A DNA stretch of 60,707 bases from Deltaproteobacteria bacterium (GCA_029262455.1 JAJCZJ010000008.1:1-60707), one strand, 5' to 3'. Positions 51,865 through 60,636 are shown, numbered from the stretch's first letter. Translations and numbers: made by a program. Notes: a model not told the origin generated them from the letters alone.

Positions 51865-52959
51865 TCAAGTCTCAGAGTAGCGAAAAAACTTCAATCCCAC
51901 AGCGAAGGATACGAGACCGTAGGCAAAGAGAAAAGCTAGCTTGGGAAGAAGCTCGATGAAACTCTTATCTCGCAACATCACGTCGTGGATGGTGAACATC
52001 GACCAGGTCGTGACGACCCCCTTGGCAACGAACTGCATCCACGCCGGTTGCTCGAAGTAGGGCCACCAGCACCCTCCGAGTGCAGCGAGGATGAAGACGG
52101 CTGAAATTCCTACGGGCACGACCTGCTCTCGGGTCGAGGCAATGGCGGCGATGACCAGGCTGAATCCGGTCATGGCGAACACAATGGACGTTGTCGCGAT
52201 GACGAGTGTCGGTACCGAGTTGCCGAGGGTTAGCCCGTAGGCGAGTTTGCCGAAGAAAAGCAGCAGTAGGAGCTGTACTGTGCCGACGATCAGGCGTGCT
52301 AGGAGCTTCCCTCCGACGATCGTGGCCTGCCCAACCGGGGCGACGGCTAGGCGTGCACTGGTTCCCCATTCCTCTTCGTCGCGCATGCCGAAGGCGACCC
52401 CAAAGATCATGCTGAGAAGTACGAAGGTCATGGCGAATCCAGGAACGTTTTGCTCGAGCGAAGTGAACTTGAGCCAGGTTCCGGTGAGACTGGCCTCCTC
52501 GAGTTCCAGGAGCTCCTCGCCAAACGGGTCGCCGAGAGATGAGGCCTCCCGATCGGCGAGCATCAGTGCCATCTTGATGGCCTGCAATTCTTTCCACGCC
52601 GCTGGGTCTGTCAGCAGCTCGATCGTCGAGGGCTCTTCTCGCAGGTAGCGTTTGCTGAGCCGCTCGGGCAGCACCAACATCGCTGGCGATCGATTCTCCA
52701 TCGCTACCCAGCGCTCGGCAGTCTCGCGGTCTACGACGCGTACGTCGAGATGTTCTTTGAGACTTCGGATGAGGACGTTTGCGACAGGGCCTTCGTCCTC
52801 GTTGACGATCGGGAAGAGAATCGTCGAGCTGCCTTCCCCAGACTGCGTCTCGGCGATGACGAGAATGATGATGACCGGGACGATGAGGAGCGATACGGCC
52901 GCCCATCGGTCGCGCAGGATCAATCGGAGGTCCTTCAACGTGATTCGCAGTAAGGTCAA
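51865..52959 (-). CDS. ABC-2-type transporter permease
   Basis: A 364-residue permease beginning at a TTG six bases after the MlaC-like stop. An N-terminal helix (VSLLIVPVIIILVIAE) is followed by a large soluble domain (about residues 40-170) and five hydrophobic segments to the end. FGVAFGMRDEEEWGTSARLA is the conserved cytoplasmic loop of ABC-2 exporters. It pairs with the ATPase at 53625. Half-transporters like this dimerise. Confidence 0.85.
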   Translation of the reverse strand: MTLLRITLKDLRLILRDRWAAVSLLIVPVIIILVIAETQSGEGSSTILFPIVNEDEGPVANVLIRSLKEHLDVRVVDRETAERWVAMENRSPAMLVLPERLSKRYLREEPSTIELLTDPAAWKELQAIKMALMLADREASSLGDPFGEELLELEEASLTGTWLKFTSLEQNVPGFAMTFVLLSMIFGVAFGMRDEEEWGTSARLAVAPVGQATIVGGKLLARLIVGTVQLLLLLFFGKLAYGLTLGNSVPTLVIATTSIVFAMTGFSLVIAAIASTREQVVPVGISAVFILAALGGCWWPYFEQPAWMQFVAKGVVTTWSMFTIHDVMLRDKSFIELLPKLAFLFAYGLVSFAVGLKFFRYSET

Positions 52960-52965
52960 GGTAAC

Positions 52966-53625
52966 TCAATCGTCTTCTGTGATCGCGTCGTCTCTGATCG
53001 CGTCGTCTCTGATCGCGTCGTCGGCGATGGCTTTTCCGTACTTTCGACGCATTCGACCGAGGACATTTTCGATGGATGACGCAGTCAGGAGGCGGTCGAG
53101 TTGCCGGCGAAAATTTGTCGTCAGGCTGAGTTCTTCAATCTGGATGTCGAATGCGGTCCAACCGCCTTCGATCTGGCGAAACTTGTAGGTGACGGCGAAC
53201 TCGTCTTTCGGAGTGACGATCAAAGTGTCGACGCGCGTGTGATCGGATGCGGCTTCTTCTCCGACGTAGTCGAAGTCCGGGCGATCGAAGAGGAGAAGTT
53301 TCTGCACGTAGGTGCGTTGAAAAAGCTCGCGAAAGAGCTCGAGAAATTCCTTCTGTTGGGCAGCGTTGAACGTCCTCCAGTGTTTGTCGAGGGCGATTCG
53401 TCCCATGGTGTCCGTATCGAGAAAACTCCTCAATAGAATGTGTAGTTGAGAGAGCTTCTGGTTATGATTTTTCTCACTGTCGATGATCGTTCGCGCTTGT
53501 TCCAGGGTCTTGCGCGTATGGGCGAGCGCCGACAGGGCGTCGTTGGCAGAGGCGTCGCCGGCAGTCACGACTGTCCCCGATAGCGAAATCGCGAAAACGG
53601 CGTATGCAGCGGTTCGGAGGTTCAT
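52966..53625 (-). CDS. MlaC/Ttg2D-like phospholipid-binding protein
   Basis: A 219-residue exported protein; signal SLSGTVVTAGDASA. The conserved pattern ILLRSFLDTDTMGRIALDKH and FLELFRELFQRTYVQKLLLF, with VTYKFRQIEGGWTAFDIQIE, fits the MlaC fold that carries lipids between membranes. The C-terminus ends in repeated DDAIR units encoded by three 15-bp repeats (52981-53025), an unusual tail for the family. Its ATG overlaps the ATPase stop (TGATG). Confidence 0.8.
   Translation of the reverse strand: MNLRTAAYAVFAISLSGTVVTAGDASANDALSALAHTRKTLEQARTIIDSEKNHNQKLSQLHILLRSFLDTDTMGRIALDKHWRTFNAAQQKEFLELFRELFQRTYVQKLLLFDRPDFDYVGEEAASDHTRVDTLIVTPKDEFAVTYKFRQIEGGWTAFDIQIEELSLTTNFRRQLDRLLTASSIENVLGRMRRKYGKAIADDAIRDDAIRDDAITEDD
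52981..53025. repeat. Three 15-bp in-frame repeats in the MlaC-like gene
   Basis: GATCGCGTCGTCTCT appears twice (52981-52995, 52996-53010), then a third time with a changed last codon (53011-53025). Each unit encodes five residues of the protein tail. Such repeats expand or contract by slippage without breaking the frame. Confidence 0.9.
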
Positions 53626-54623
53626 CAGTCGCGTAGTTCTTTGCCGGTCAGGTGGAGGAAAAGGTCGCCTAGACTCATCGGGGTGATCTGGATCGAGACG
53701 TTTGGGTTGTTCTTGGTGAGGTCCTGAAGAGGGCCTAGCAATCCACTTGCTCTCGATACAAGGAGTCGGCAGGTGTCGCCCTCGCTATCGATTTCTCGCA
53801 CGTCCGGGTGAGTCGCGAATCTGGATTTCACCTGGCTCGGATGCGCTCCGCGCAAGAGGATGGTTTCGGCACAGCCGCGAGTGGCTAGTAGCTCATTGAG
53901 TGTTCCGGTCGCGGCAATCTGGCCTTCGTCCATGATAGCCAGACGGTCACACAGATTCTCGGCCTCTTCCATGTAGTGGGTGGTGTACAGGATAGCGGTG
54001 CCGCCGCGCTTTAGGTTGCGAATGATATCGAAGATATGTTCGCGGGAGTGGGGATCGACGCCGACGGTCGGTTCGTCCAGCAGGAGCAGGCGCGGCTGGT
54101 GAACGAGCGAGACGGCGAGATTGAGCCTTCGCTTCATCCCGCCGGAATAGACCCCGACGCGATCGTCGCGGCGTTTGTCGAGCCCGACGAGTTCGAGAAG
54201 CTCGTCGACCCGCTGGTCGAGCAGCGGTGGTTTGACGCCATACATTCGTCCGAAGAAGCGAATGTTCTCGGCGGCTGTCAGGCTCGGGTAGAGGGAGATG
54301 TTTTGCGGTACGAGTCCAATCTTGGCACGCACTCCCGCTACATCCTCGCGGATGCTGGCGCCGAAGATTCGGGCTTCTCCACCGTGCGGCTTCAGCAGAG
54401 TGGAGAGAACCGAAATCGTCGTCGTTTTGCCGGCGCCATTGGGGCCGAGCAGTCCGAATACCTCGCCCTCGTGAATCTCGAAGGTTAGGCCGTCAACCGC
54501 TTTGGTTTCGCCGTGGCGGCGGGTCAATTGGGTGACGGACAGGGCGATCGGGGTGTCCGAGGTGGCGACGCGATGCGGTTTCGTCGTGGGGATCTCGGCA
54601 GCGGGAGCGATACTTGCTGGCAT
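53625..54623 (-). CDS. ABC transporter ATPase
   Basis: A 332-residue ATPase. Walker A is GLLGPNGAGKTTT, the signature is VYSGGMKRRLNLA, Walker B is LLLLDEPTVGV and the switch His lies in ILYTTHYMEEAE. The C-terminal 80 residues are a DUF4162-like accessory domain. The ATG at 54623 is preferred, though a longer frame exists. It is the first gene of the minus-strand operon and lies divergent from the TolC-type gene, with 175 bases between their starts. Confidence 0.87.
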   Translation of the reverse strand: MPASIAPAAEIPTTKPHRVATSDTPIALSVTQLTRRHGETKAVDGLTFEIHEGEVFGLLGPNGAGKTTTISVLSTLLKPHGGEARIFGASIREDVAGVRAKIGLVPQNISLYPSLTAAENIRFFGRMYGVKPPLLDQRVDELLELVGLDKRRDDRVGVYSGGMKRRLNLAVSLVHQPRLLLLDEPTVGVDPHSREHIFDIIRNLKRGGTAILYTTHYMEEAENLCDRLAIMDEGQIAATGTLNELLATRGCAETILLRGAHPSQVKSRFATHPDVREIDSEGDTCRLLVSRASGLLGPLQDLTKNNPNVSIQITPMSLGDLFLHLTGKELRD

Positions 54624-54798
54624 GGTAGGCGCGTTGTAGCGGTTGCTGTTGCTCGATTCGAAATTGCCGTTTGAACGAGCGATTGTAGTGGATCGCCATC
54701 TCGCTTGCGAGCCGTGCCGATTGATTCCAATAAGGCGACGCATCAGGATCTGGACGGGCTCTTTGGCCCACCATGCGTATTAGACGGAGGATTATTTC

Positions 54799-56166
54799 AT
54801 GTGGAGAAGCTGGATCGTCGTTGTTTGGGCGACGCTGGCTAGCTTGGCGCCATGCTGGGCCGGCGGATCGGAATCGCGGGATCCGGGATTGAGTCTCGCC
54901 GATTGTCTGCAGGCGGCCCTAGAGGCCGGTCCGCAGCGGGCGCTCATTGCCGCAGACCTGAGCCAGGCCCGAGCCCGGTTGGAAGTGGCCCGTGCGGGTC
55001 GCTTTGGCGAGGCTTCCTACACCCAGATAGCGGGATTGGTGAATGAAGCGCGCGGCGATGCGGTGTCGTCGCCGAACGAGCAGACGGACTTCTTTGATGG
55101 GCTCGGTCTGTTCACGCGGCTCGATCTCGATATACGGGTGCCGATCTACACGTTCGGGAAACTCTCGGCAGCGCTGGACGCAGCCGAAAAGGGTTTACTC
55201 AGCGAACAGGCACGCGGTGATGCTGCGCGGGCGGAGACGGTTCTCGAAACCAAACGTCTCTACTACGGGTTGCTGTTGTCGCGGCAGCTTTCGTACGTAC
55301 TCGAGGACATGTTGGAAAACATGGGCGAGGCAATCGAGAAGACCGAGAAGCGGCTCGACGACGGAACTCGAAGCGTGACTGAGCTCGATGTGCTGCGGCT
55401 CAAGATTGGCCGTGCAAAGTTCGCGGCTGGGGTCGAGGAGGTTCATGCCTCGACCCGGCTGACGACCCGTGCTCTGGCGCGTGCGATTGGTATGGATCGG
55501 GGCGATGATTTGACCTTGGCTGAGACGCGGCTGAAGCCTGTGTCGTTCGAGTTGGGAACTCTCGAGGACTACGCCGATGACGGTGCGAGAGGGCGGCCGG
55601 AGTGGCGCCAAGTGGTCAATGGTCTCGAGGCCCAAGAGGCGCGCGTGAAACTCGAAGAAGCAAACGCCTTTCCAACCCTCTTTCTGGCCACTGGCATACG
55701 ATATGCCTACGCCGATAATCGCGACGACCAGCTCAACCCGTTCGTCAACGACGACTTCAACTATCTCCAGCCTGTTGGCGTCTTGGGACTGCGCTGGAAT
55801 CTGAACGTATTCGGCAATCGCGCCAAGGCGGCCGAGGCGCGGGCCGAACGCGACAAACTGCTGGCCCAGCGGCAGCAGGCGGAGAGCGGATTGCGGCTCG
55901 AGGTGGAGCGGGCGTTCGTCGATGTGGGGCGATCCAGGGCCACGATCAATGCGGCGTATGGCGGCCGCAAGGCGGCGCGCGGCCTCTTGGTGTTGACGGT
56001 CAGCAACTACGACCTCGGGCTCGGCGACGGCGAAGACCTGTTCGAGGCTTATGGGGCCTACACCGAGACGAGCACGGACTATTTCCGCGCTGTCCACGAC
56101 TTCAACGTGGCTGTCGCGGAGCTGTCGCGCGCGGTCGGCCGGGAGTTGTTGGAGTTGGAGTACTAG
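54799..56166 (+). CDS. TolC-family outer-membrane channel
   Basis: A 455-residue protein behind GGAGG. The signal peptide ends near CWAGG. Two repeats of long helices are visible: LSLADCLQAALEAGPQRALI starts the first, and KLEEANAFPTLFLATGIRYA the second. Helical segments are rich in Ala, Leu and Arg as in TolC tunnels. Divergent from the ABC operon, it could supply the outer-membrane exit for the exported substrate. Its TAG stop is in the left end of a MITE-like element. Confidence 0.85.
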   Translation: MWRSWIVVVWATLASLAPCWAGGSESRDPGLSLADCLQAALEAGPQRALIAADLSQARARLEVARAGRFGEASYTQIAGLVNEARGDAVSSPNEQTDFFDGLGLFTRLDLDIRVPIYTFGKLSAALDAAEKGLLSEQARGDAARAETVLETKRLYYGLLLSRQLSYVLEDMLENMGEAIEKTEKRLDDGTRSVTELDVLRLKIGRAKFAAGVEEVHASTRLTTRALARAIGMDRGDDLTLAETRLKPVSFELGTLEDYADDGARGRPEWRQVVNGLEAQEARVKLEEANAFPTLFLATGIRYAYADNRDDQLNPFVNDDFNYLQPVGVLGLRWNLNVFGNRAKAAEARAERDKLLAQRQQAESGLRLEVERAFVDVGRSRATINAAYGGRKAARGLLVLTVSNYDLGLGDGEDLFEAYGAYTETSTDYFRAVHDFNVAVAELSRAVGRELLELEY

Positions 56167-56362
56167 CAGTCCGTTGAAAAACAGGACACGCGCTGCAAAT
56201 GGTCTTTGGGCGCCATGGCTGCGTTGCGAAATCCTCAACAAAGGTCCCGACTTTGCCTCCCACCTCCGCCAAAGGCTTTGGTGGACAGGCCGGTTTCGCG
56301 CCTTGCCCTGACGCTCAAATCCTCATTTTCGCTTGCGCGCCTGTTGTTCAACGGACTGCTAG
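56163..56362 (+). mobile_element. MITE-like element, best full-length copy
   Basis: This 200-base unit has inverted ends CTAGCAGTCCGTTGAA (56163-56178) and TTCAACGGACTGCTAG (56347-56362), which extend to 23 bp with one mismatch. The CTAG at each side is best read as a four-base target duplication outside an inverted repeat starting CAGTCCG. No reading frame spans it. The core CCACCTCCGCCAAAGGCTTT, then GGTGGACAGGCC, can fold on itself. The first TAG is the stop codon of the TolC-type gene. Confidence 0.85.
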
Positions 56363-56459
56363 CGGCTCCCCCAAAGTTTTGGATTGTCGTCGAGGCTCTG
56401 TTCCAATCGGACGATTCCGGTTATGAATGTCTGTTCCGTATGGCGAGAGAGGTAACAAC

Positions 56460-57626
56460 ATGTCGGATTTGAGTAGCGCGGCCAGGCCGCTGACTGTGGA
56501 TAGCGACGACCATGCGATATTTCGGCAGAGTGTTCGCCAGTTTGCCGAGCAGGCGGTCGCCCCTCATGTGATGGAGATGGATCAGGCCCAGACGATGCGG
56601 CCGGAGCTGATCCAAGGCGCGTTCGACCTGGGCATCATGGGGATCGAGATCCCGATCGAATACGGCGGCGCTGGGGCCGATATCTCGACCGCGGTCGTCG
56701 CGATCGAGGAAATTGCAGCGGTTGATCCTTCCTTGAGTGTTTGCGTCGATGTGCAGAATACGCTGGTCAACAATGCCGTGCTGCGTTGGGCGAATGACGA
56801 ACAGAAGAAGCGCTATCTGCCGCGTCTGTGCAGCGACATGCTGGCCTCCTACTGCCTCAGTGAGACCGGCAGTGGATCCGATGCTTTTGCTTTGGCGACC
56901 AAAGCAGTGGAAGAGGGCGATCATTATCGGCTCAACGGCAACAAGATGTGGATCACGAATGGAGCCGAAGCGGGGTTCTACTTGCTCTTCGCTACTGTCG
57001 ATCCGGATGCTGGGTATCGTGGCATCACAGCCTTCATGATCGAACGCAACTTTCCGGGATTCTCGGTTGGCAAAAAGGAAGACAAGCTTGGGATCCGGGC
57101 ATCCTCGACGGTCGCACTGCACTTGGAAGACTGTATCGTGCCGAAAGAGAACGTGCTCGGTGAAGTTGGCAAGGGGTACAAGATCGCGATTGAGACTCTC
57201 AACGAGGGACGGATCGGCATTGGTGCGCAGATGATCGGTTTGGGCCGCGGCGCCCTCGACCATGCGCGCCGGTATGTGCTCGAGCGCAAACAGTTCGGCA
57301 AAGCGATCGCGGACTTTCAAGGAATTCAGTTTCAGTTCGCAGAAGCCGCAACGAAACTCGAGGCGGCCCGACTGTTGGTTTATAACGCGGCGCGACTCAA
57401 GGACGCGGGCCTGCCGTTCCTCACCGAGGCAGCAATGGCCAAGCTCTACTCGTCCCAGGCCGCGGAGCAGATCGCGAGTCGCTGTATCGAGCTACACGGC
57501 GGCGTCGGGTTTACGAAAGAGTTCCCGGCCGAGAAGTTCTACCGCGACGCCAAGATCGGGTCGATTTACGAAGGCACTTCCAACATGCAAATGCAGACCA
57601 TCGCCAAGAACTTGCTACGCGAGTAG
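56460..57626 (+). CDS. Acyl-CoA dehydrogenase
   Basis: A 388-residue flavoenzyme. Family signatures are AYCLSETGSGSDAFAL-like (CLSETGSGSDAFALATKA) and MWITNGAEAGFYLLFA for FAD and substrate binding, RKQFGKAIADFQGIQFQFAE, and the C-terminal YEGTSNMQMQTIAK with the likely catalytic Glu. Length is that of short/branched-chain members. It introduces the alpha-beta double bond in beta-oxidation, passing electrons to ETF. The ATG at 56460 follows GAGAGG. Confidence 0.92.
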   Translation: MSDLSSAARPLTVDSDDHAIFRQSVRQFAEQAVAPHVMEMDQAQTMRPELIQGAFDLGIMGIEIPIEYGGAGADISTAVVAIEEIAAVDPSLSVCVDVQNTLVNNAVLRWANDEQKKRYLPRLCSDMLASYCLSETGSGSDAFALATKAVEEGDHYRLNGNKMWITNGAEAGFYLLFATVDPDAGYRGITAFMIERNFPGFSVGKKEDKLGIRASSTVALHLEDCIVPKENVLGEVGKGYKIAIETLNEGRIGIGAQMIGLGRGALDHARRYVLERKQFGKAIADFQGIQFQFAEAATKLEAARLLVYNAARLKDAGLPFLTEAAMAKLYSSQAAEQIASRCIELHGGVGFTKEFPAEKFYRDAKIGSIYEGTSNMQMQTIAKNLLRE

Positions 57627-57651
57627 CAGTTCAGCAGCGGGGCAGAACCAT

Positions 57652-57682
57652 CGGCGGCCGGGGCATGACGCCCCGGCCGCCG
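57652..57682. terminator. Strong GC hairpin between convergent genes
   Basis: CGGCGGCCGGGGC (57652-57664) and GCCCCGGCCGCCG (57670-57682) pair perfectly over 13 bp with a five-base loop. It lies between the acyl-CoA dehydrogenase and the convergent secreted-protein gene and could end both. No run of T follows on either strand, so a U-tract-independent mechanism or a REP-like role is possible. Confidence 0.55.
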
Positions 57683-57691
57683 TGGTGCGGT

Positions 57692-58774
57692 CTAGTTGAT
57701 GGCTTTTCCCTTGAACTTGCCGGGATCGTTCTTTTTGATGTCGAGGCTGTCGAACGATCCTTCCCAGCAGATGCCGGTGTCACTATTGATCAGCTGTACG
57801 GTGACTGGGAGATCCAGGGGCGGCACGATGTCCGGCAAAAGGTCGCCCTTCCCTTTGAAGATCACCTTGGCCTTGTTGACGACGCTGGCCTTGAGAATAA
57901 CACGCTGCGTCCCGGCATGGTTCAGGTTCTTGTCCAGGTACTTGAAGCCCTTGGTGCTGATCGGCTTCCAGAGAGTCAAACTATCTGGAACCGTGGCATC
58001 GCCGATGAGGGCGTTGGTCGTGCCTGCGTAGAGGCACAGCGAATAGACGGCAGTGTTGATCGGGTCGGCGAAGTCCGCTGTGGAAGTGTTCTCCCCCTTG
58101 ATCCATTTCCAAATCAGCTTGTCCTTGCTGCTGTCGGTTGTCTTGTCGATTGCGACGAGAATCGATTTGTCGGCGGTCCGGCACCCCACCGCGGGCGTCG
58201 TTGCGCAAAGCGCGTAGTGAACGGTGATCGATATGTGGTCGACCCCGGCGGTGTCGAAGCCGTCGGTCGCTGAAATCGCGGCGCCGAAGCCGGCCGCGTT
58301 GATGTCTGCGGCTGTCCAGGTCTCGCCCCAAAGGTCAGCGCTACTACCGTACGTAACAGTAGCGTCCGAAGTCGGCCAGAATCCCCCGAGCGACCGATCG
58401 GTTGCCCCGACAACTCCGCCCTTTACGATGCGTATCGCCGAGTCGACGACAGTCCCGAGGGCCGATCTTCGTTCGACGTGGACCTCAATGCCGGTGATCT
58501 GCGCCGGCGACGGGATCGAGAAACCGAAAGCGGTGGCCTTGAGGTACTGTGTCGGAGACCCATTGGGCGCAGCAGAGGCGACCACGTCATCACTGGCGTC
58601 GGCGTCTTGTGGGCCGCCCCACGGGATGACTCCCGCGCTTGCGTCGTTGGCGACCGTTCCCGGGCTGAGCGGTCCTTCGGAGAGCTGGCCGAGCGCGGGC
58701 ATGGCAATGGAGATTGCTCCAATACACCACGACGCCAGGACCGCATTGCGCACTGCAGAACGAGCATGCTTCAT
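57692..58774 (-). CDS. Secreted protein of a lineage-specific repeat family
   Basis: A 360-residue protein; AAGGGAG precedes ATG 58774 and the signal peptide ends IAMPALGQL. The N-terminal half (residues 30-190) is a jelly-roll-like beta domain (ITGIEVHVERRSA, SADLWGETWTAADINAAGFG). The C-terminal domain reads KSILVAIDKTTDSSKDKLIW, VILKASVVNKAKVIFKGKGD and ends CWEGSFDSLDIKKNDPGKFK. The tail of a second such protein lies at the right edge of the window. Function unknown; probably surface-exposed. Confidence 0.7.
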   Translation of the reverse strand: MKHARSAVRNAVLASWCIGAISIAMPALGQLSEGPLSPGTVANDASAGVIPWGGPQDADASDDVVASAAPNGSPTQYLKATAFGFSIPSPAQITGIEVHVERRSALGTVVDSAIRIVKGGVVGATDRSLGGFWPTSDATVTYGSSADLWGETWTAADINAAGFGAAISATDGFDTAGVDHISITVHYALCATTPAVGCRTADKSILVAIDKTTDSSKDKLIWKWIKGENTSTADFADPINTAVYSLCLYAGTTNALIGDATVPDSLTLWKPISTKGFKYLDKNLNHAGTQRVILKASVVNKAKVIFKGKGDLLPDIVPPLDLPVTVQLINSDTGICWEGSFDSLDIKKNDPGKFKGKAIN

Positions 58775-58897
58775 CGATTTTTCTCCCTTGGGGAATGCCG
58801 CAAATGGCAAGGCAAACGGTAAGTTCAATGTATCCGACCTACGGCACCGACTTGTCAAGTTGAGGTCTGCCGCTTTGTGGTTGACGAAGCCCAGAGC

Positions 58898-59857
58898 CTA
58901 GCTGTATTGCGATGGCTCGCGTACGTACGTCGACGACAAGGTCTCGACGAAAGCAGGGTCTCGTAGGGGGTCCGTAGGGGGCACGTAGGCGATACCGCGT
59001 CCTTCAAGGTCGTCGGTGAATCGGCGCACGACTTCGTCGAATGAGATGTCATCGGCACCGCTGTCTACCATCCGCTCCTCGCGAACGTCGCGAAACACCA
59101 TAGCCTTCCACGACACGCTGACGCGCAACTCGCTCCAGTCGGGACGCGCCAGAGTTTCCCGGTCGGAGATTCGCCATTCGTCTGCGTGGACGTACTCGAG
59201 GCGGGTATTCAGGCTCATTCCCGACAGCATCCCGCGCTTTGGGTCGCCGACCGGTAGAACGCGGTGAAACATGCGGTCGTTGTCGCCTACGATGGCGGTG
59301 TTGAAAATATCTCCTTGGTGTGAAGCCGGCGGCGCATCGGGGCCATTGGGCCAGTATTGAAAACCTCCGTCAGTGCCCTCATAGAACCAGGCAACAGCGG
59401 TGGCGATGCGGATTCTTTCGTTCTCGAAAAGGCCGGATCGTCCCATCACGTGAAGAATCCAGATGGGGTAACGGGTCCGGTTGATGCCGCGAAATGCGGG
59501 TACGTCCGTGTGTCCGTTGCCCTGCGGGTAGGGCAGCTGCCAGGTGATGTTCGAGTAGACTTGCTGTGGTCGGATGCGGTCGGTGTCGAAAATCGTACAA
59601 GCCGCGTCGGCAAGCTTGGGATTGTCTAAGAAAATTTCTGCGCCGTCCACCATCGGTCTGTCATAGGCCCAGTCGCCCCGAAAATTCGGCGCGACGATCA
59701 TCGCTCCCGGACCCGACACGGCGCGATGCTCTGCGTCGTTGTGTAGGTAGCGCTGGACCGGGAAGTACGGTGAGTGCTTGCGGAGTATCTCCGCGATCTG
59801 ATCCGGTGCGTCGAGCAGCCGATCGATGTAGATCGGTGAACGACACGGGTCATTCAC
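58898..59857 (-). CDS. PhyH-like 2OG/Fe(II) dioxygenase
   Basis: A 319-residue protein. Iron ligands are suggested by GNGHTDVPAFRG (His-x-Asp) and NDRMFHRVLPVGD (distal His), with Arg nearby as the 2-oxoglutarate anchor. The region YPIWILHVMGRSGLFENERI supplies core strands of the double-stranded beta helix. Phytanoyl-CoA-type substrates are typical, but the residues do not fix one. The start overlaps the end of the HAD gene by four bases, so the two are co-expressed. Confidence 0.65.
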   Translation of the reverse strand: MNDPCRSPIYIDRLLDAPDQIAEILRKHSPYFPVQRYLHNDAEHRAVSGPGAMIVAPNFRGDWAYDRPMVDGAEIFLDNPKLADAACTIFDTDRIRPQQVYSNITWQLPYPQGNGHTDVPAFRGINRTRYPIWILHVMGRSGLFENERIRIATAVAWFYEGTDGGFQYWPNGPDAPPASHQGDIFNTAIVGDNDRMFHRVLPVGDPKRGMLSGMSLNTRLEYVHADEWRISDRETLARPDWSELRVSVSWKAMVFRDVREERMVDSGADDISFDEVVRRFTDDLEGRGIAYVPPTDPLRDPAFVETLSSTYVREPSQYS

Positions 59858-60504
59858 GAAGTTTCTCCGAAACTCAGGCCGGTAGCATCGGCTAGTTCAG
59901 CAAGGGCCTGAGCGGTGTCGATCACTTTGATGGTTGTCATGCCAAGGGCGCGCGCCGGTTTGAGATTGATGCCGAGGTCGTCGAGATAGACGCATTCCTC
60001 AGCTCGAACGTCGAGAGCTTCGATGGCGCGCTCGTAGAATCCTGGATCGGGTTTGCGTACGCCAACTTTGCTCGATTCGATCACGAAGTCGAACTTCTCC
60101 ATGACCTCTGCGACCTTGCTAGCGGCGCTGTCGGCCTGGGTCATTCCCGGCCCTTTGCCGAACGCGATGTTATTGGTCAGGCAAGCGGTCTTGAAGTGTT
60201 CGCCACAGTGGTCGAGGGCGCGAACCATCTCAGGCCGTAGGTCGCCCGCGAGCAAGCCGAGTACTTTCCGTCCAGGTAGGGATCGGCCAGCGTGGCTCGC
60301 TTCGGAATCGAAAAGCTCGTCGAATTCTTCGACCGAGATGTCGCTGCGCTCGAGCCGCGCCCAGGCGTTGTCGTCTGGATTCGTGGCGTTGATTTGCCGA
60401 ATGAAATCTTCGGGGTATCCGTTCTCCCGTTCGAAACGGCGGAAAGCTTCGAATGGACTGGTGGTGAGAACACCGCCGAAATCCCAGAGCACTGCTTTGA
60501 CCAT
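59854..60504 (-). CDS. HAD-superfamily hydrolase
   Basis: A 216-residue hydrolase. Motif I is LWDFGGVLTTSP; the first Asp is the nucleophile but the usual second Asp is Gly, as in the epoxide-hydrolase-N-terminal-like phosphatase group. Motif II Thr/Asn is in ACLTNNIAFG, motif III Lys in SSKVGVRKPDPGFYERAIE, and motif IV is YLDDLGINLKPARALG. It probably cleaves a phosphate from a small molecule or is a haloacid dehalogenase relative. Confidence 0.85.
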   Translation of the reverse strand: MVKAVLWDFGGVLTTSPFEAFRRFERENGYPEDFIRQINATNPDDNAWARLERSDISVEEFDELFDSEASHAGRSLPGRKVLGLLAGDLRPEMVRALDHCGEHFKTACLTNNIAFGKGPGMTQADSAASKVAEVMEKFDFVIESSKVGVRKPDPGFYERAIEALDVRAEECVYLDDLGINLKPARALGMTTIKVIDTAQALAELADATGLSFGETS

Positions 60505-60571
60505 CGCGACAAAGTAGATGGAAAAATCGCGCCTCGCCAGGCGGCGCCCACAGGGCTTGCTTCAACCGCAA

Positions 60572-60605
60572 CGATGCCCCGGAGCCTTTCGGCGCCGGGG
60601 CATCG
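60572..60605. terminator. Hairpin at the end of the partial secreted-protein gene
   Basis: CGATGCCCCGG (60572-60582) pairs with CCGGGGCATCG (60595-60605), leaving a 12-base loop. It follows the stop codon of the gene entering from the right edge. The GCCCCGG core matches the hairpin at 57652, which follows the related gene. No U-tract is present. Confidence 0.5.
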
Positions 60606-60636
60606 TCTTGATCAGTCCGGATTCAGATTAGGCCGG

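Noticed and set aside
55195-56241. Minus-strand frame of 348 codons
   Set aside because: Antisense to the TolC-type gene and into the repeat element; no domain seen.
57625-57650. TAGCAGTTCAGCAGCGG after the acyl-CoA dehydrogenase as another element copy
   Set aside because: Only TAGCAGT matches the element end; the following GTTGAA and core are missing, so chance is the simpler explanation.
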